Shown: positions 54,269-63,507 of the stretch, piece by piece
Numbering within the stretch: position 1 is the first letter of the stretch
Layout of the letters: each line of letters begins with the position of its first letter
Source of the DNA: Flammeovirgaceae bacterium SG7u.111
GTDB taxonomy: Bacteria > Bacteroidota > Bacteroidia > Cytophagales > Flammeovirgaceae
Length of the DNA stretch: 64,000 nucleotides
Reading direction: 5' to 3'
Assembly: GCA_034044135.1 (NCBI GenBank)
Contig: CP139021.1
Coordinates: 5,843,635 to 5,907,634, forward strand
Notes under the pieces: model-generated
What the model saw: the letters and a program-made list of their open reading frames with translations, nothing else
What the model was told of the DNA's origin: nothing
Database searches by the model: none
Position numbers and translations under genes: made by a program

Positions 54269-54970
54269 ATGAAATACTTAGTCATTACCCTTATACTATT
54301 TTTGTTTTTAAATACTTATAGTATTGCCCAGATAACACCACAAGAATCTACTGTCGGGTTTCAAATGAACGGTCAAGAAAATCATATTATCGACTCTTTG
54401 GTAGAAGTTGCCTTCCAAAACTCTTATTACCTCCAAACGCTTCATGAGGAAAGAAGCATTCGGCAGACCAAAGTGTGGCAAGAAAAAAATAGCTGGTTAT
54501 CAAGCTTTCGCTTTGGCGTTCAGCTTTTCAGCGTAACTAATGATTATCAAAGTGAAATCAGCAACACTGCCTTACTGCCATCTATGGGTGTTAATTTACA
54601 AATCAGCCCAGATAAAATAATTACCCTCCCAAGTAGAGTTCGCATAGCAAAAAGTAATGTTAGAACCTCAGAGAATGATATTTTGAGGCAACAAAAAATA
54701 TTGAGGTCATGGGTTGAGCAAAAATACCTGGACTACTTACAAGCCCTTGAAGTTGTAAGGTTGCGTAAAGAACGGTTGCAAGCTCAGTTGGAAATGGCAG
54801 TGCTTATCAAAGAAAAATTCAAAATTGGAGAAGCAAAACTAGACGAGGTTATCCAAACTCAAGGAGGAATAGAACAGATGGAAGAAGGTTTAATACGCAG
54901 TCAGTTTGCAGCAGAGAAAATATTTCGAGAAATCAATGTGATGATCGGAGAAGAGAAAGCAAGTTTTTAA
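54269..54970 (+). CDS. Half-length TolC-like outer-membrane protein
   Basis: A 233-residue protein with a signal peptide ending in SIAQ. The helical segments around SLVEVAFQNSYYLQTLHEER, LRSWVEQKYLDYLQALEVVRL and QLEMAVLIKEKFKIGEAKLDEVI correspond to one TolC repeat (helix-beta-helix), with the conserved G-x-A/V pattern in KIGEAKLDEV. Normal TolC proteins carry two such repeats in 420-480 residues, so this is half size. It might dimerise or trimerise differently, or assist the co-polymerase encoded next as an outer-membrane partner. Operon position supports an export role. Confidence 0.78.
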   Translation: MKYLVITLILFLFLNTYSIAQITPQESTVGFQMNGQENHIIDSLVEVAFQNSYYLQTLHEERSIRQTKVWQEKNSWLSSFRFGVQLFSVTNDYQSEISNTALLPSMGVNLQISPDKIITLPSRVRIAKSNVRTSENDILRQQKILRSWVEQKYLDYLQALEVVRLRKERLQAQLEMAVLIKEKFKIGEAKLDEVIQTQGGIEQMEEGLIRSQFAAEKIFREINVMIGEEKASF

Positions 54971-55003
54971 ATCAGCTTTCAACTAGCCAAAGTATCATAA
55001 GCC

Positions 55004-57229
55004 ATGACCAAATTTATAGAAATAATAAAAGTGCTATTAGCGAAGTGGAAACTTTGGATATTTTTCCCCATCCTTGCTGTAGTACTTGTTTTTTACCTGA
55101 CGAAAGACTTACCAAGAGTTTACACTTCTAATGCCACCGTCCACGTCAACCTTCAAACTAATTCGGATTTGAGCCTTTCTGGGCAGGCTATCAAACAGTA
55201 TGAAATAGGGATGTACTTTCAAAATTTACTGGAATTGCTCAAATCAAGAAGCACATTTGAATATGTGCGGTTAAAGGCTTTGAAAGATTATGTTCAGAAA
55301 AAACATCAACTATTCGACTTGGAAAAACCAGAAGGCGGTACCTATGACTTGGATTCTATTCGGATATTGACATTGATAGATAGTTGCCTAGAAAATAAAG
55401 GCATATTGAACCTTTCTCAACCAGAGCAGGCAGTTGTTATCCAGTTTTTGGAATCTAATGGAATGAGTAACAAGGCTCTAAACAGCATGATTAAAGGGTA
55501 TCGTTTGGGGAATAGTTATTTTTTGAAAATAGAAACCAAGACAGATGGGGCATTTAAATCGAAATATTTTGCTGACCTATTCAGTGAGGCACTAATTTTT
55601 TATCACATCAACCTCTCACGTGAGCGTATCTCCAAAGACAGACAAATTATGGAGGAGTTAGTGAGGCAGGCTAAGCTCAAACTGGACATGAAAGTCAAAG
55701 CCTTAGAAGAGTTTAAAATTAAAAACACCATAATTAACTTGGGTGAATTGACCAAAGCAATAGTAAACCAGACTGTGGATATGGAAATTGCCCTTGCCAA
55801 AATTGAGGAAAAAGAAGCTGCCAAAAGGCAAGGAATGCTTGAAATAGAAAAAAATTTCAAAAAAAAAGGAGCGCCACTACCCCTCAGCTTAGATAAAAAT
55901 GAAAAGGTCATTGAGCTCAAATCTAAATTAAGAGAAGTGCATAGGGCAGAAATTACTAATGCCTTTAAAGAGCAAAAAGATTTGCCGCTCGATTCTTTAG
56001 CACTCTTCACAGAGCAGGTGAAGAAAGACATTCAACAAAATATCAAGCATACCATTTCTGAAGTACCTTATGATCCGGCCATGACTCGCCAAGACTTAGT
56101 AAGCCGTTACATTGGTCTGCAGTTAGAAGCTGAAATGGCAAAAGAAATTATGCCCATTGTTAAAGCAGAAATCCAAAGGCTAAAAGTGTATGCAAATAGC
56201 TTTGCCCCACTAGAATCGGCAATTGGTACATTTGATAGAGAAATCAATACTTCCGAGCAGAGCTACCTCATCTTGCTCAATAAACTAAACTTGACCAAAA
56301 CGGTAGAACAAGGCACAGGTATAAATGAACTGACTATAAATGATGAAGCATTTTTACCCATCAAACCCGAAGCATCCAAGCGCTTGTTTATGTTAGCAGG
56401 GGCTGGTTTAGCCGTTTTTGTAGTAATTATTGCATTTATTGTTGTGATCGAACTATTGGATAGAAGCATTGGAGCAGTAAGCCAGTTTGAGGCAAGCACT
56501 CAAATTCCTATGATTGCCGCCTTCCCAAATGCAAACGACAAACGAGTTGAACCTAACTCTCAATTAGCCAATTCGATAAAGCTTTTGGTAAGAGAACAAG
56601 TAAAAAACTTGCGGGAAAAAGTGATGGCTATTCCAGAAGGTAATCGTACTTTTTTGCTAACGAGTACCTATGAGTCAGAAGGTAAAACATGGATAGCCCA
56701 ATCATTGAGCCGCAAATTAATAGACAGTGGATATAGTGTTTTGATGATTCAGGCTGACTGGTTTGGAAAAAGCGAAGTAGTTACTGAGCTAAAGTCCCTA
56801 GGAAATCATTTTACTCATTTAGAGTCAGTCACCGAATCTGGTTGCATTCAGGCAAATCATCAAAATGATTCTCCTTTTGACTTTGCAACACAAATGAAAT
56901 GGAAACAAACCCTTTCTGATTTGAAAATGAAATATGATTTTATTTTCGTCATACCCCCTCCTCTTTCAATTTGTTCTGACTGGCAAGAATGGGCTACAAT
57001 ATTAGATAATAGCATTCATGTTTTTAAAGCTAACAAGACTTTTAGAGCAGTAGACCAACGTGCGGAAAAGGCTTTATTAGACTGCAAATTAAACAAAGTG
57101 GGTAGTGTTTTTAATAGAGTAAATATTGAACGCATGGAGGGTTATATCGGCGATGTGCCAAAGCTTCGTTCGAAATTCCGCAAGCTTGTTAAGAGGTGGG
57201 CTTATGGAGGATTTAAAAAAGCTGCCTAA
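55004..57229 (+). CDS. Wzc/GumC-like polysaccharide co-polymerase with degenerate kinase domain
   Basis: A 741-residue inner-membrane protein. TM1 is about residues 16-33 (LWIFFPILAVVLVFYLT), a long periplasmic Wzz-like part with coiled-coil helices follows, TM2 is about 459-483. The cytoplasmic BY-kinase-like domain shows TSTYESEGKTW near residue 552 instead of the normal GxGKS/T loop, and VLMIQADWFG in place of the usual LIDAD Walker A' motif. No tyrosine-rich tail is present. It likely controls chain length and export without being an active tyrosine kinase. Partner of the TolC-like protein upstream. Confidence 0.87.
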   Translation: MTKFIEIIKVLLAKWKLWIFFPILAVVLVFYLTKDLPRVYTSNATVHVNLQTNSDLSLSGQAIKQYEIGMYFQNLLELLKSRSTFEYVRLKALKDYVQKKHQLFDLEKPEGGTYDLDSIRILTLIDSCLENKGILNLSQPEQAVVIQFLESNGMSNKALNSMIKGYRLGNSYFLKIETKTDGAFKSKYFADLFSEALIFYHINLSRERISKDRQIMEELVRQAKLKLDMKVKALEEFKIKNTIINLGELTKAIVNQTVDMEIALAKIEEKEAAKRQGMLEIEKNFKKKGAPLPLSLDKNEKVIELKSKLREVHRAEITNAFKEQKDLPLDSLALFTEQVKKDIQQNIKHTISEVPYDPAMTRQDLVSRYIGLQLEAEMAKEIMPIVKAEIQRLKVYANSFAPLESAIGTFDREINTSEQSYLILLNKLNLTKTVEQGTGINELTINDEAFLPIKPEASKRLFMLAGAGLAVFVVIIAFIVVIELLDRSIGAVSQFEASTQIPMIAAFPNANDKRVEPNSQLANSIKLLVREQVKNLREKVMAIPEGNRTFLLTSTYESEGKTWIAQSLSRKLIDSGYSVLMIQADWFGKSEVVTELKSLGNHFTHLESVTESGCIQANHQNDSPFDFATQMKWKQTLSDLKMKYDFIFVIPPPLSICSDWQEWATILDNSIHVFKANKTFRAVDQRAEKALLDCKLNKVGSVFNRVNIERMEGYIGDVPKLRSKFRKLVKRWAYGGFKKAA

Positions 57230-57231
57230 GT

Positions 57232-57248
57232 TTTCCACCTGATGGAAA
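57232..57248. promoter_or_regulatory. Predicted activator-binding palindrome, copy 3
   Basis: TTTCCAC-CTG-ATGGAAA has the same half-site pattern (TTTC[TC]AC) and the same 3-bp centre as the tandem copies at 50489 and 50508. It begins 3 bp after the stop of the co-polymerase gene, in the only sizeable gap (157 bp) of the cluster. Confidence 0.6.
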
Positions 57249-57342
57249 CTTATCCACAGGATCGACTATTACTTGCAGCACTATCACCATTAAAATTAAA
57301 CAATATACTGAAAATCAATATATTATAAACAAAAAATTTTAT

Positions 57343-57358
57343 AAGCACAAGGTTTGTA
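57343..57358 (+). promoter_or_regulatory. Candidate sigma-54 promoter before the GT2 gene
   Basis: AAGCACAAGGTTTGTA matches 8 of 12 fixed positions of TGGCACGN4TTGCW (GCAC and TTG). It lies about 100 bp beyond palindrome copy 3 and 29 bp before the ATG, nearly the same geometry as at 50601. Confidence 0.45.
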
Positions 57359-57386
57359 TTTCATATTCTAAAAAACAATATAGACT

Positions 57387-58577
57387 ATGATTATACAAAC
57401 CTTACTTCTTTTACTAGAACTTTATTTTATTTTCTATACTGTCCAATGGATTTTAGCTATTTGGGCAGGCAGAACAAAAAAACGGAATAGAAAAAAAACA
57501 GGAACAAAACCAACCAACCCTATTGTTTTGATCCCTGCGTACAAGCCAAGTAAAACCTTACTTAAAGTCTTACAATCTATTTTTGATTCCGAAAAGAATG
57601 CAAACGTCTTTGTCTTATTTCAAGAAGCAAACCCAATGATTGTTTCTGAAGCCCAAAGGTTTCCTATAAGTTTCGCAGAAAAATCTTTTAAGAATAGAGA
57701 GGGTAACCCTTATCACCACGCCCTCCGCTTTGCAGTTGAGGAGATCAATAAAATAGGAACAGTGCAGGGGAAAGACTTTTCCCACTTAATCTTATTAGAC
57801 AAAGACAACATTGTGGATCGTAATTTTTTCCATAATATTCTTGAAGGCATCCAACAGGGCTATAGCATCGTTCAAGGCAAACGTAAGCCTCACCAAGCTA
57901 TTTCAGCGTCAGAATGTTATGATACTATTTCTGAGGCAATTAATGATTGGATGTTTAGGCAAGCAAGAGTCAATACATTCGAGTACTTGGAACTAAGTGG
58001 CAGTGGAGTTGCTTTTGACCTGAAGGTTTTTAATGAAGCAATTTTACACTTAGATGCCAGAGCTCCCGGTATGGACAAAAATCTTATGGTTCAATTGCTA
58101 ACCCGGTTTGAAAACCTGTCCATGCTTTATCAACCAAAAGCAATTGTCTATGATGAAAAAACCAATTCAACAGATGACCTACAAAAACAACGAACTCGTT
58201 GGTTTGGCAACCAATATTTCAATGCTTTTTATTATGGTACAAATTTGATAAAATCTGCTCTTAAACAACAAAGAATTGCTCCTTTAGATTACTTCCTTGT
58301 TTTGTGGAGACCTCCCCGCAGCTTACACATATTTGTAATCCAATTTCTCTTTTGCTGGGAAATTTTAGGCATTAATGACTCATTTCCTTTTTGGACCTTA
58401 ACAAACCTGTTATTCATCTTCTCAAACCTCTTATTCATTCACAAAAGCCAATTGTGGAAAGAAACCTATAACATCCTCTTTGAAATACCCAAGTTCGCAT
58501 TCAACAATTTAAAAGCTGTTTTAGCTGGAAGTTCTAGAAAAGCACAGGGTAAGTTTATTCATACCACACATAAATAG
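57387..58577 (+). CDS. Membrane family 2 glycosyltransferase
   Basis: A 396-residue GT2. An N-terminal transmembrane helix (about residues 3-26) precedes the GT-A domain: PIVLIPAYKPSKTLLKVL, LILLDKDNIVDRNFF as the DXD region, and the processive-type QRTRW motif in QKQRTRWFGNQYF. Two further helices lie near the C-terminus (FLFCWEILGINDSF and FWTLTNLLFIFSNLLFI). This layout resembles enzymes that polymerise or extend a glycan while still at the membrane. A separate, regulated transcription unit may begin with it (copy 3 palindrome and promoter). Confidence 0.86.
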   Translation: MIIQTLLLLLELYFIFYTVQWILAIWAGRTKKRNRKKTGTKPTNPIVLIPAYKPSKTLLKVLQSIFDSEKNANVFVLFQEANPMIVSEAQRFPISFAEKSFKNREGNPYHHALRFAVEEINKIGTVQGKDFSHLILLDKDNIVDRNFFHNILEGIQQGYSIVQGKRKPHQAISASECYDTISEAINDWMFRQARVNTFEYLELSGSGVAFDLKVFNEAILHLDARAPGMDKNLMVQLLTRFENLSMLYQPKAIVYDEKTNSTDDLQKQRTRWFGNQYFNAFYYGTNLIKSALKQQRIAPLDYFLVLWRPPRSLHIFVIQFLFCWEILGINDSFPFWTLTNLLFIFSNLLFIHKSQLWKETYNILFEIPKFAFNNLKAVLAGSSRKAQGKFIHTTHK

Positions 58578-58588
58578 CAATCACGGCA

Positions 58589-60085
58589 GTGGAACTGAAA
58601 AAGTACTTTAATTCGGAAGGAGATGATGCCAAGGCGGCAATTCATTCTGGCTTGTATAACTGGCTAATAAAAGAGCGAGCACTTTCCATAGGTGCTTTAG
58701 TTTCCTGCCTACTTATTTGCCTTAGCATTAGCTTTCTCACGGTTAAAGTTCATTGGGTGCTACCTATTGTAATAGTAGCGGCTGTGATAGGAGGACCTTT
58801 CATTATCAGTGCTATGTTCAAGCCGAAAGTAGGAGTATACCTAATGATCTTCATATCGGTTTTCATGTCTGTTCTGCTCAAATTACTTTCGGGTATCCCC
58901 ATCGGTTTAGTGATGGACTTCACCATTTTATGTATGATGTTGGGAATGTTGTACCGATGCTACCTGAGCCGAGATTGGTCAATTTTCCATACACCTATTA
59001 CTATTCCCATAGTTCTATGGGCTGCTTATAATGTATTGGAGTTTGCTAACCCAATTGCCTCTTCACGGGTTGCATGGTTTTATGTTGTTCGTCCTGTCGT
59101 AGGCTATATTCAAATATTTTTTATCACTTATGGTATTTTAAAAACCCCAACACAGCTTAAAAATATCTTGGTTTTCCTCCTATGTATGTCCAGTATTTCT
59201 GGTATTTGGGGATTGTACCAATACTTTTTTGGCTACTTTGATTTTGAAATGCGGCATATCATCCGCAACGATGCGGTGCATTTGGTCTTTATCCAAGGTA
59301 GGTGGCGATCATTTGGAACAATGGGATCGCCTGCACATTATGGTATTGTGATGGCGTATATGTCTATTGTAGGCTTTCTAATGCTTCGTTTAAAGTTTCA
59401 TTGGCTACTAAAAGTATGCCTTGTAATAATGGCCTTATGCTGCTTTGGAGGAATGATTTACGCGGGAGCTCGATCTGCATATGCAGTACTACCAATAGCA
59501 GGAGCCTGCATTGTGGGGCTTTCTAAAAGTGTGAAAATGTATGTGCTGGCTGTTATTGCAGGAATTGGGTTGTTCATTGTCATTATAATGCCTACCAACA
59601 ATTATCATATCAAACGTATTCAGTCTACTTTCAATGCAAGTGAAGATAAATCTTATTTGGAACGGCAGCATAATCGAGACCGGATTAAGCCATGGATACT
59701 GAAGCACCCTATAGGTGGAGGTTTAGGTTCAACGGGTGTATGGGGCGGACGGTTCTCTCCAGGATCTTTTTTGGCATCTTTCCCTCCTGACTCTGGCTAT
59801 GTACGGGTAGCTGTAGAAACAGGCTGGATTGGACTTATTATCTACCTCTTCCTGTGGGCAAACCTATTGATAAAAGGAGCCTGGGGGTACTTTTTCAATA
59901 TGAAAGACCCCGAACTGAAAACTATAGCCCTATGTATTATTGTCATTATTTTCCCACTTGCTGTAGTAGAACTTGCTCAAGAAATTTTGGTCAAGCTCCC
60001 GTCTAACTTCCTCTTTTGGATTTATGTAGCTATTCTTTTTAGGGCAATTGAAATGGATAAAGAAAAACAAAATCAAGCATCATGA
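58589..60085 (+). CDS. O-antigen ligase/Wzy-like polymerase
   Basis: A 498-residue protein with about 11 predicted helices. The long loop contains RIKPWILKHPIGGGLGSTGVWG-type sequence and FPPDSGYVRVAVETGWIG, which corresponds to the conserved periplasmic loop of the O-antigen ligase family. It starts at GTG 58589, 11 bp after the previous stop; no better start exists near. Its end overlaps the next gene by 4 bp (ATGA). Probably the polymerase of the second polysaccharide. Confidence 0.85.
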   Translation: MELKKYFNSEGDDAKAAIHSGLYNWLIKERALSIGALVSCLLICLSISFLTVKVHWVLPIVIVAAVIGGPFIISAMFKPKVGVYLMIFISVFMSVLLKLLSGIPIGLVMDFTILCMMLGMLYRCYLSRDWSIFHTPITIPIVLWAAYNVLEFANPIASSRVAWFYVVRPVVGYIQIFFITYGILKTPTQLKNILVFLLCMSSISGIWGLYQYFFGYFDFEMRHIIRNDAVHLVFIQGRWRSFGTMGSPAHYGIVMAYMSIVGFLMLRLKFHWLLKVCLVIMALCCFGGMIYAGARSAYAVLPIAGACIVGLSKSVKMYVLAVIAGIGLFIVIIMPTNNYHIKRIQSTFNASEDKSYLERQHNRDRIKPWILKHPIGGGLGSTGVWGGRFSPGSFLASFPPDSGYVRVAVETGWIGLIIYLFLWANLLIKGAWGYFFNMKDPELKTIALCIIVIIFPLAVVELAQEILVKLPSNFLFWIYVAILFRAIEMDKEKQNQAS

Positions 60086-61167
60086 AAAATATAACGATGG
60101 TCTCTTGCCAGCATTTCCAATCAGGAATTGGCCATTACGGCTATGAATTGGCCAAGCATATATCCAAAAAAAATGGGCAAGTAGAACTTTACAAACCATT
60201 CAAGCCCAATCATCCAGACCAGCATTATCACCAACACAAATGGATCAAACCCATTCATTACCGTTCTTTTAGGCAAATGCATCCATACTTACTGCCATTG
60301 TTCATCCGCAATGCAATAGGAAAAACTTCTTCGGATGTGTACCATGCCCACTGGTTCATGTCAGGGTTGGCTTTAACCTATTTTGTTCAAAAACCAGTAG
60401 TAGTTACTATGCATGATGTATCCTTGCTCCATGTACTTGAGAAAGGCTCAAGGTATCAACAGTATTACCACTGGGCTATTGAGCGGTTTAGGAAGCGTAG
60501 GATTCCTTTAATAGTCGTTTCTGAAACAGCTCGGCAAGACACTATTCAATACGCCAATTATCCACAAGAATTAGTACATGCCATTCCCAACGGGATCAAT
60601 TTTGAGCGTTTCTTCCCAACCCAAAAGAAGAAAGCTAATGAAAAGTTCACTATTGTATATGCTGGAGGATTAGGAAAGCGCAAAAATGTAGGCTTACTGT
60701 TAAAAGCATTCCAGCAGCTGGAAAAGAAATATTCTGTACAGTTGCGAATAGCAGGAGCTTTCCCAGAGCGAACCGAGTACCCTAACATCGCTAAAGAATT
60801 AGGCTTGAAAAATGTTGAATTCACTGGGTACTTACCCGATGAAGAGATGAATGCTTTTTACAACCAAGGAGATTTAATGATTTACCCATCTGAATACGAA
60901 GGTTTTGGCTTTGCTCCTTTAGAAGCGATGGCAGCAGGCACACCTGTATTATGTGCCAAAGGAGGAGCTCTTTCCGAAATTTCGGGAGGAGGCGCTATGC
61001 TTTTGGATTACAATGTAGAAGACCTGGTCAATAAGACCTCTCTATTGATTACAAACACCGACAAACGAATGGAACTAGCTGAAAGAGGGAAGCATTGGGT
61101 GAAAAAATACAGTTGGGAACGATGCGCAATGGAAACAACTGAAGTATACCAACATGTTATTCGGTAG
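60082..61167 (+). CDS. Family 4 glycosyltransferase (GT-B)
   Basis: A 361-residue GT-B enzyme. Seen: SCQHFQSGIGHYGYELAKH in the N-terminal domain, DVYHAHWFMSGLALTYF, VVTMHDVSLLH, IPNGINFERFFP, and the C-terminal EGFGFAPLEAMAAGTPVL with the E-x7-E nucleotide-sugar motif. It adds a sugar to the repeat unit. Translationally coupled to the polymerase gene by a 4-bp overlap. Last gene of the plus-strand exopolysaccharide cluster; a strong terminator follows at 61261. Confidence 0.93.
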   Translation: MKNITMVSCQHFQSGIGHYGYELAKHISKKNGQVELYKPFKPNHPDQHYHQHKWIKPIHYRSFRQMHPYLLPLFIRNAIGKTSSDVYHAHWFMSGLALTYFVQKPVVVTMHDVSLLHVLEKGSRYQQYYHWAIERFRKRRIPLIVVSETARQDTIQYANYPQELVHAIPNGINFERFFPTQKKKANEKFTIVYAGGLGKRKNVGLLLKAFQQLEKKYSVQLRIAGAFPERTEYPNIAKELGLKNVEFTGYLPDEEMNAFYNQGDLMIYPSEYEGFGFAPLEAMAAGTPVLCAKGGALSEISGGGAMLLDYNVEDLVNKTSLLITNTDKRMELAERGKHWVKKYSWERCAMETTEVYQHVIR

Positions 61168-61260
61168 GTTACGCTATTCTTATTAAAGCTGTTGAGATAA
61201 ATCCTTCATCATTTAAATAATTTCATCTACCATTCTTAAAAGTTTATAGTCCGCAGTAAA

Positions 61261-61304
61261 CAGAGACCCCACAATGATTGTATCAATGTGGGGTCTCTGT
61301 TTTT
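61261..61304 (+). terminator. Intrinsic terminator of the exopolysaccharide cluster
   Basis: Perfect 13-bp arms (61261-61273 and 61287-61299) with a 13-nt loop and five T at the end. It lies immediately before the stop of the convergent GT2 gene. Confidence 0.92.
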
Positions 61305-62187
61305 ACTTGCTTCTCAAGCTCCAAAACCTAGGAAATAACCTCACCAAATCATACCACCAATAAAGAATCAAACCAAAATTTTGAAACATGAATACTGGTG
61401 TGGATATCTTTTTTAAGCTGCTTAAAAACTTGATAGGAAGATGCTTAAAAAATACTTCTCGGTAAATAGTATGCCATGGACTTGCATTGCGATATTTCTT
61501 ATAAAGCACTGGATTCTTGTAAAACAGTAAAAACTCACTTTCCATAATTTTCATTCGCTTTTTTAGCTTTGAGAAATGCTCCAAACGAGGAGGATGATAC
61601 ACACATACCTCAGGGCAAAATCGAATTGTACCTAATTGGCTGATTCGCCAAGCCAGGTCCGCATCTTCATTATGCGGAAAAGGGAACGACTCGTCAAATC
61701 CCCCAACTTCCCAAAAAGCAGGTTTATAGTATATGGCATTGCATGTGGGTACAGCGTAACTCCCTTTCTCATTGTCAATCTGATGAGTAAGTGGAGAAGT
61801 CTCAACCCTGTTCGTATATGTTTTCCCCTGTATACCAACCAATTCGTTAGTAAATAACAACAGACTTTTTTCTAACCAATCCGAATCTGCTTGACAATCG
61901 TCATCGGTGAATGCCAAATAATTGCTTTTAGCTATACTAGCACCTAAGTTTCTTGCTACTGCAGGACCTTGGTTTTGCTGTTCCAGATAAATAAGATTAG
62001 GAAGTGAATAACAGAACAAATCTATAATTTCTTTTGTGTTATCCGTAGAACCATCGTTAACCACGATCACTTCAAAAAACAATGGATCTAGAGTTTGACC
62101 CGCTAAAGCTTTCAAGCACTGCTCCAATAATTGGCTTCGGTTGTAGGTAGGAATGATAACAGATATTTTAATTAGGTTATTTTTCAT
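61303..62187 (-). CDS. Family 2 glycosyltransferase
   Basis: About 294 residues. The GT-A domain shows in IKISVIIPTYNRSQLLEQCL, FEVIVVNDGSTDNT, LAFTDDDCQADSDWLEKS with the DXD site, and GGFDESFPFPHNEDADLAWR for the acceptor. The ATG at 62187 is chosen, since it begins the family core and gives an 11-bp overlap with the flippase gene; the frame from 62217 overlaps by 41 bp. Part of a second, minus-strand surface-glycan unit that continues beyond the window. Confidence 0.88.
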   Translation of the reverse strand: MKNNLIKISVIIPTYNRSQLLEQCLKALAGQTLDPLFFEVIVVNDGSTDNTKEIIDLFCYSLPNLIYLEQQNQGPAVARNLGASIAKSNYLAFTDDDCQADSDWLEKSLLLFTNELVGIQGKTYTNRVETSPLTHQIDNEKGSYAVPTCNAIYYKPAFWEVGGFDESFPFPHNEDADLAWRISQLGTIRFCPEVCVYHPPRLEHFSKLKKRMKIMESEFLLFYKNPVLYKKYRNASPWHTIYREVFFKHLPIKFLSSLKKISTPVFMFQNFGLILYWWYDLVRLFPRFWSLRSK

Positions 62188-63505
62188 AATGAACGGAGGG
62201 TGAGTTTGTTTTAACATATTTTTTCCCAGATAGCAAAAGCTTTCTGTATTGTTCCAGAATCAGCTTAAAACAGCCGATGAAACTAATATTGAGTTCTTTT
62301 TTTAAAATTCGTTGTGTCCAAACTAGACCAATCACATTGGCTATAAGCGGAGCTACCACAACCCCTATCAATCCCCAGTAGTAGACGATAGTAAATAAGA
62401 GGACAATATTTAATAGGGAAATTCCTGTAACTACTTTTGTATTGAGTTTTGGTTTATTAAGTGCATTGACCACGCTTCCAAAGGCGTTGCCGAATGGTAA
62501 AGTCAGCGCCGAAGTAAAAACCATACAAATAGCAAGAGGAGCTGCATCTGTATATTCTGTACTGCTAATCAAAATAACCAGAGGTTTTGCAAAAAGACTA
62601 ATTAGCAATGCCATTGGTAAAAGAATACTTAGCACCAGAGCTACCGTATTTTGAAAGAAAAACTTAAGCAGTTCAAGTTTTTTTGTATTGACAAGCTCAC
62701 AAACCTTGGGGAAAAAGAGCGATTGAATAGCTGTATTAGGAATCACGATCAACTGAGTAAATTTAGATGCTACTCCTAGTAATGCAACATCTGTAAGTGT
62801 GAGGAAACTGGCTATTAGAAACACATTAATTCTCCCCGACAGCAACCCTACTAAATCTCTGAAAAAACCGTGCTTTCCAAACTGGAACATTTCCAAATGC
62901 AACCTCCATTTAGGCTTCGCTTTCCAGATCAATATTGGAGAAATATAAAAACATGCTAAGCCTACTGATATAGAACTTGCTATACCCAATACCAGTACTA
63001 TGGAAGACAAAGGCTGGGTGGTAAAAAACACCCAAACTAATCCTGAAATCAATATGGCTACAAAGGCTAAATTAGTTCTAAAAATTGCTTCCACTTTCAG
63101 AGAAGATCGTAGTACTATCAATTGCCAACGATAAATTGCCCAAGCTGTAGCATAAAGTGGATAATAGATCAATAAATCACTTACACCGTGTGGTAAAACC
63201 CATCTGCCTGCTGTAAGTACCAATGTGGTAATTAATAAGTCAATTGAAATATTGAGGACAAAACTACATTGTAACACGTCCCAATATTCATTTCCTGTTT
63301 TTCCTGCAGAGAACTTTACCAATGCAGACTGTACGATGCTTTCTCTTATTTTCGTCACAAAATAAAATACAGCAGTGAATAGGGTCCAGATACCTACTTC
63401 TGAAGGAGTATATTTTTTACTTACCAGTATAAAAATGCCTACACCGACAAGTAAATCTATAGCATTATTAGCTACTGTCCACAATATTTTCTTGTAAGAA
63501 AGCAT
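62177..63505 (-). CDS. Wzx-type flippase (MOP superfamily)
   Basis: A 442-residue protein with about 12-14 predicted helices. The N-terminal LWTVANNAIDLLVGVGIFILV and SKKYTPSEVGIWTLFTAVFY are typical of polysaccharide flippases (Wzx/RfbX group). It should export the lipid-linked glycan built by the neighbouring GT2. Just 2 bp separate it from the partial gene upstream. Together with the Wzx at 23932 there are two flippases in the window, each for its own locus. Confidence 0.86.
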   Translation of the reverse strand: MLSYKKILWTVANNAIDLLVGVGIFILVSKKYTPSEVGIWTLFTAVFYFVTKIRESIVQSALVKFSAGKTGNEYWDVLQCSFVLNISIDLLITTLVLTAGRWVLPHGVSDLLIYYPLYATAWAIYRWQLIVLRSSLKVEAIFRTNLAFVAILISGLVWVFFTTQPLSSIVLVLGIASSISVGLACFYISPILIWKAKPKWRLHLEMFQFGKHGFFRDLVGLLSGRINVFLIASFLTLTDVALLGVASKFTQLIVIPNTAIQSLFFPKVCELVNTKKLELLKFFFQNTVALVLSILLPMALLISLFAKPLVILISSTEYTDAAPLAICMVFTSALTLPFGNAFGSVVNALNKPKLNTKVVTGISLLNIVLLFTIVYYWGLIGVVVAPLIANVIGLVWTQRILKKELNISFIGCFKLILEQYRKLLLSGKKYVKTNSPSVHYEK

Positions 63506-63507
63506 GG

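Noticed and set aside
57250-57258. A perfect DnaA-box-like 9-mer, TTATCCACA
   Set aside because: It is isolated, with no further boxes or AT-rich unwinding region and no dnaA or parAB nearby. One such 9-mer is expected by chance in a window of this size.
57256-57281. An alternative sigma-54 -12 element (ACTTGCA) just after palindrome copy 3
   Set aside because: It lies within 30 bp of the palindrome, too close for an enhancer, and has no matching TGG at -24. The site at 57343-57358 fits better.
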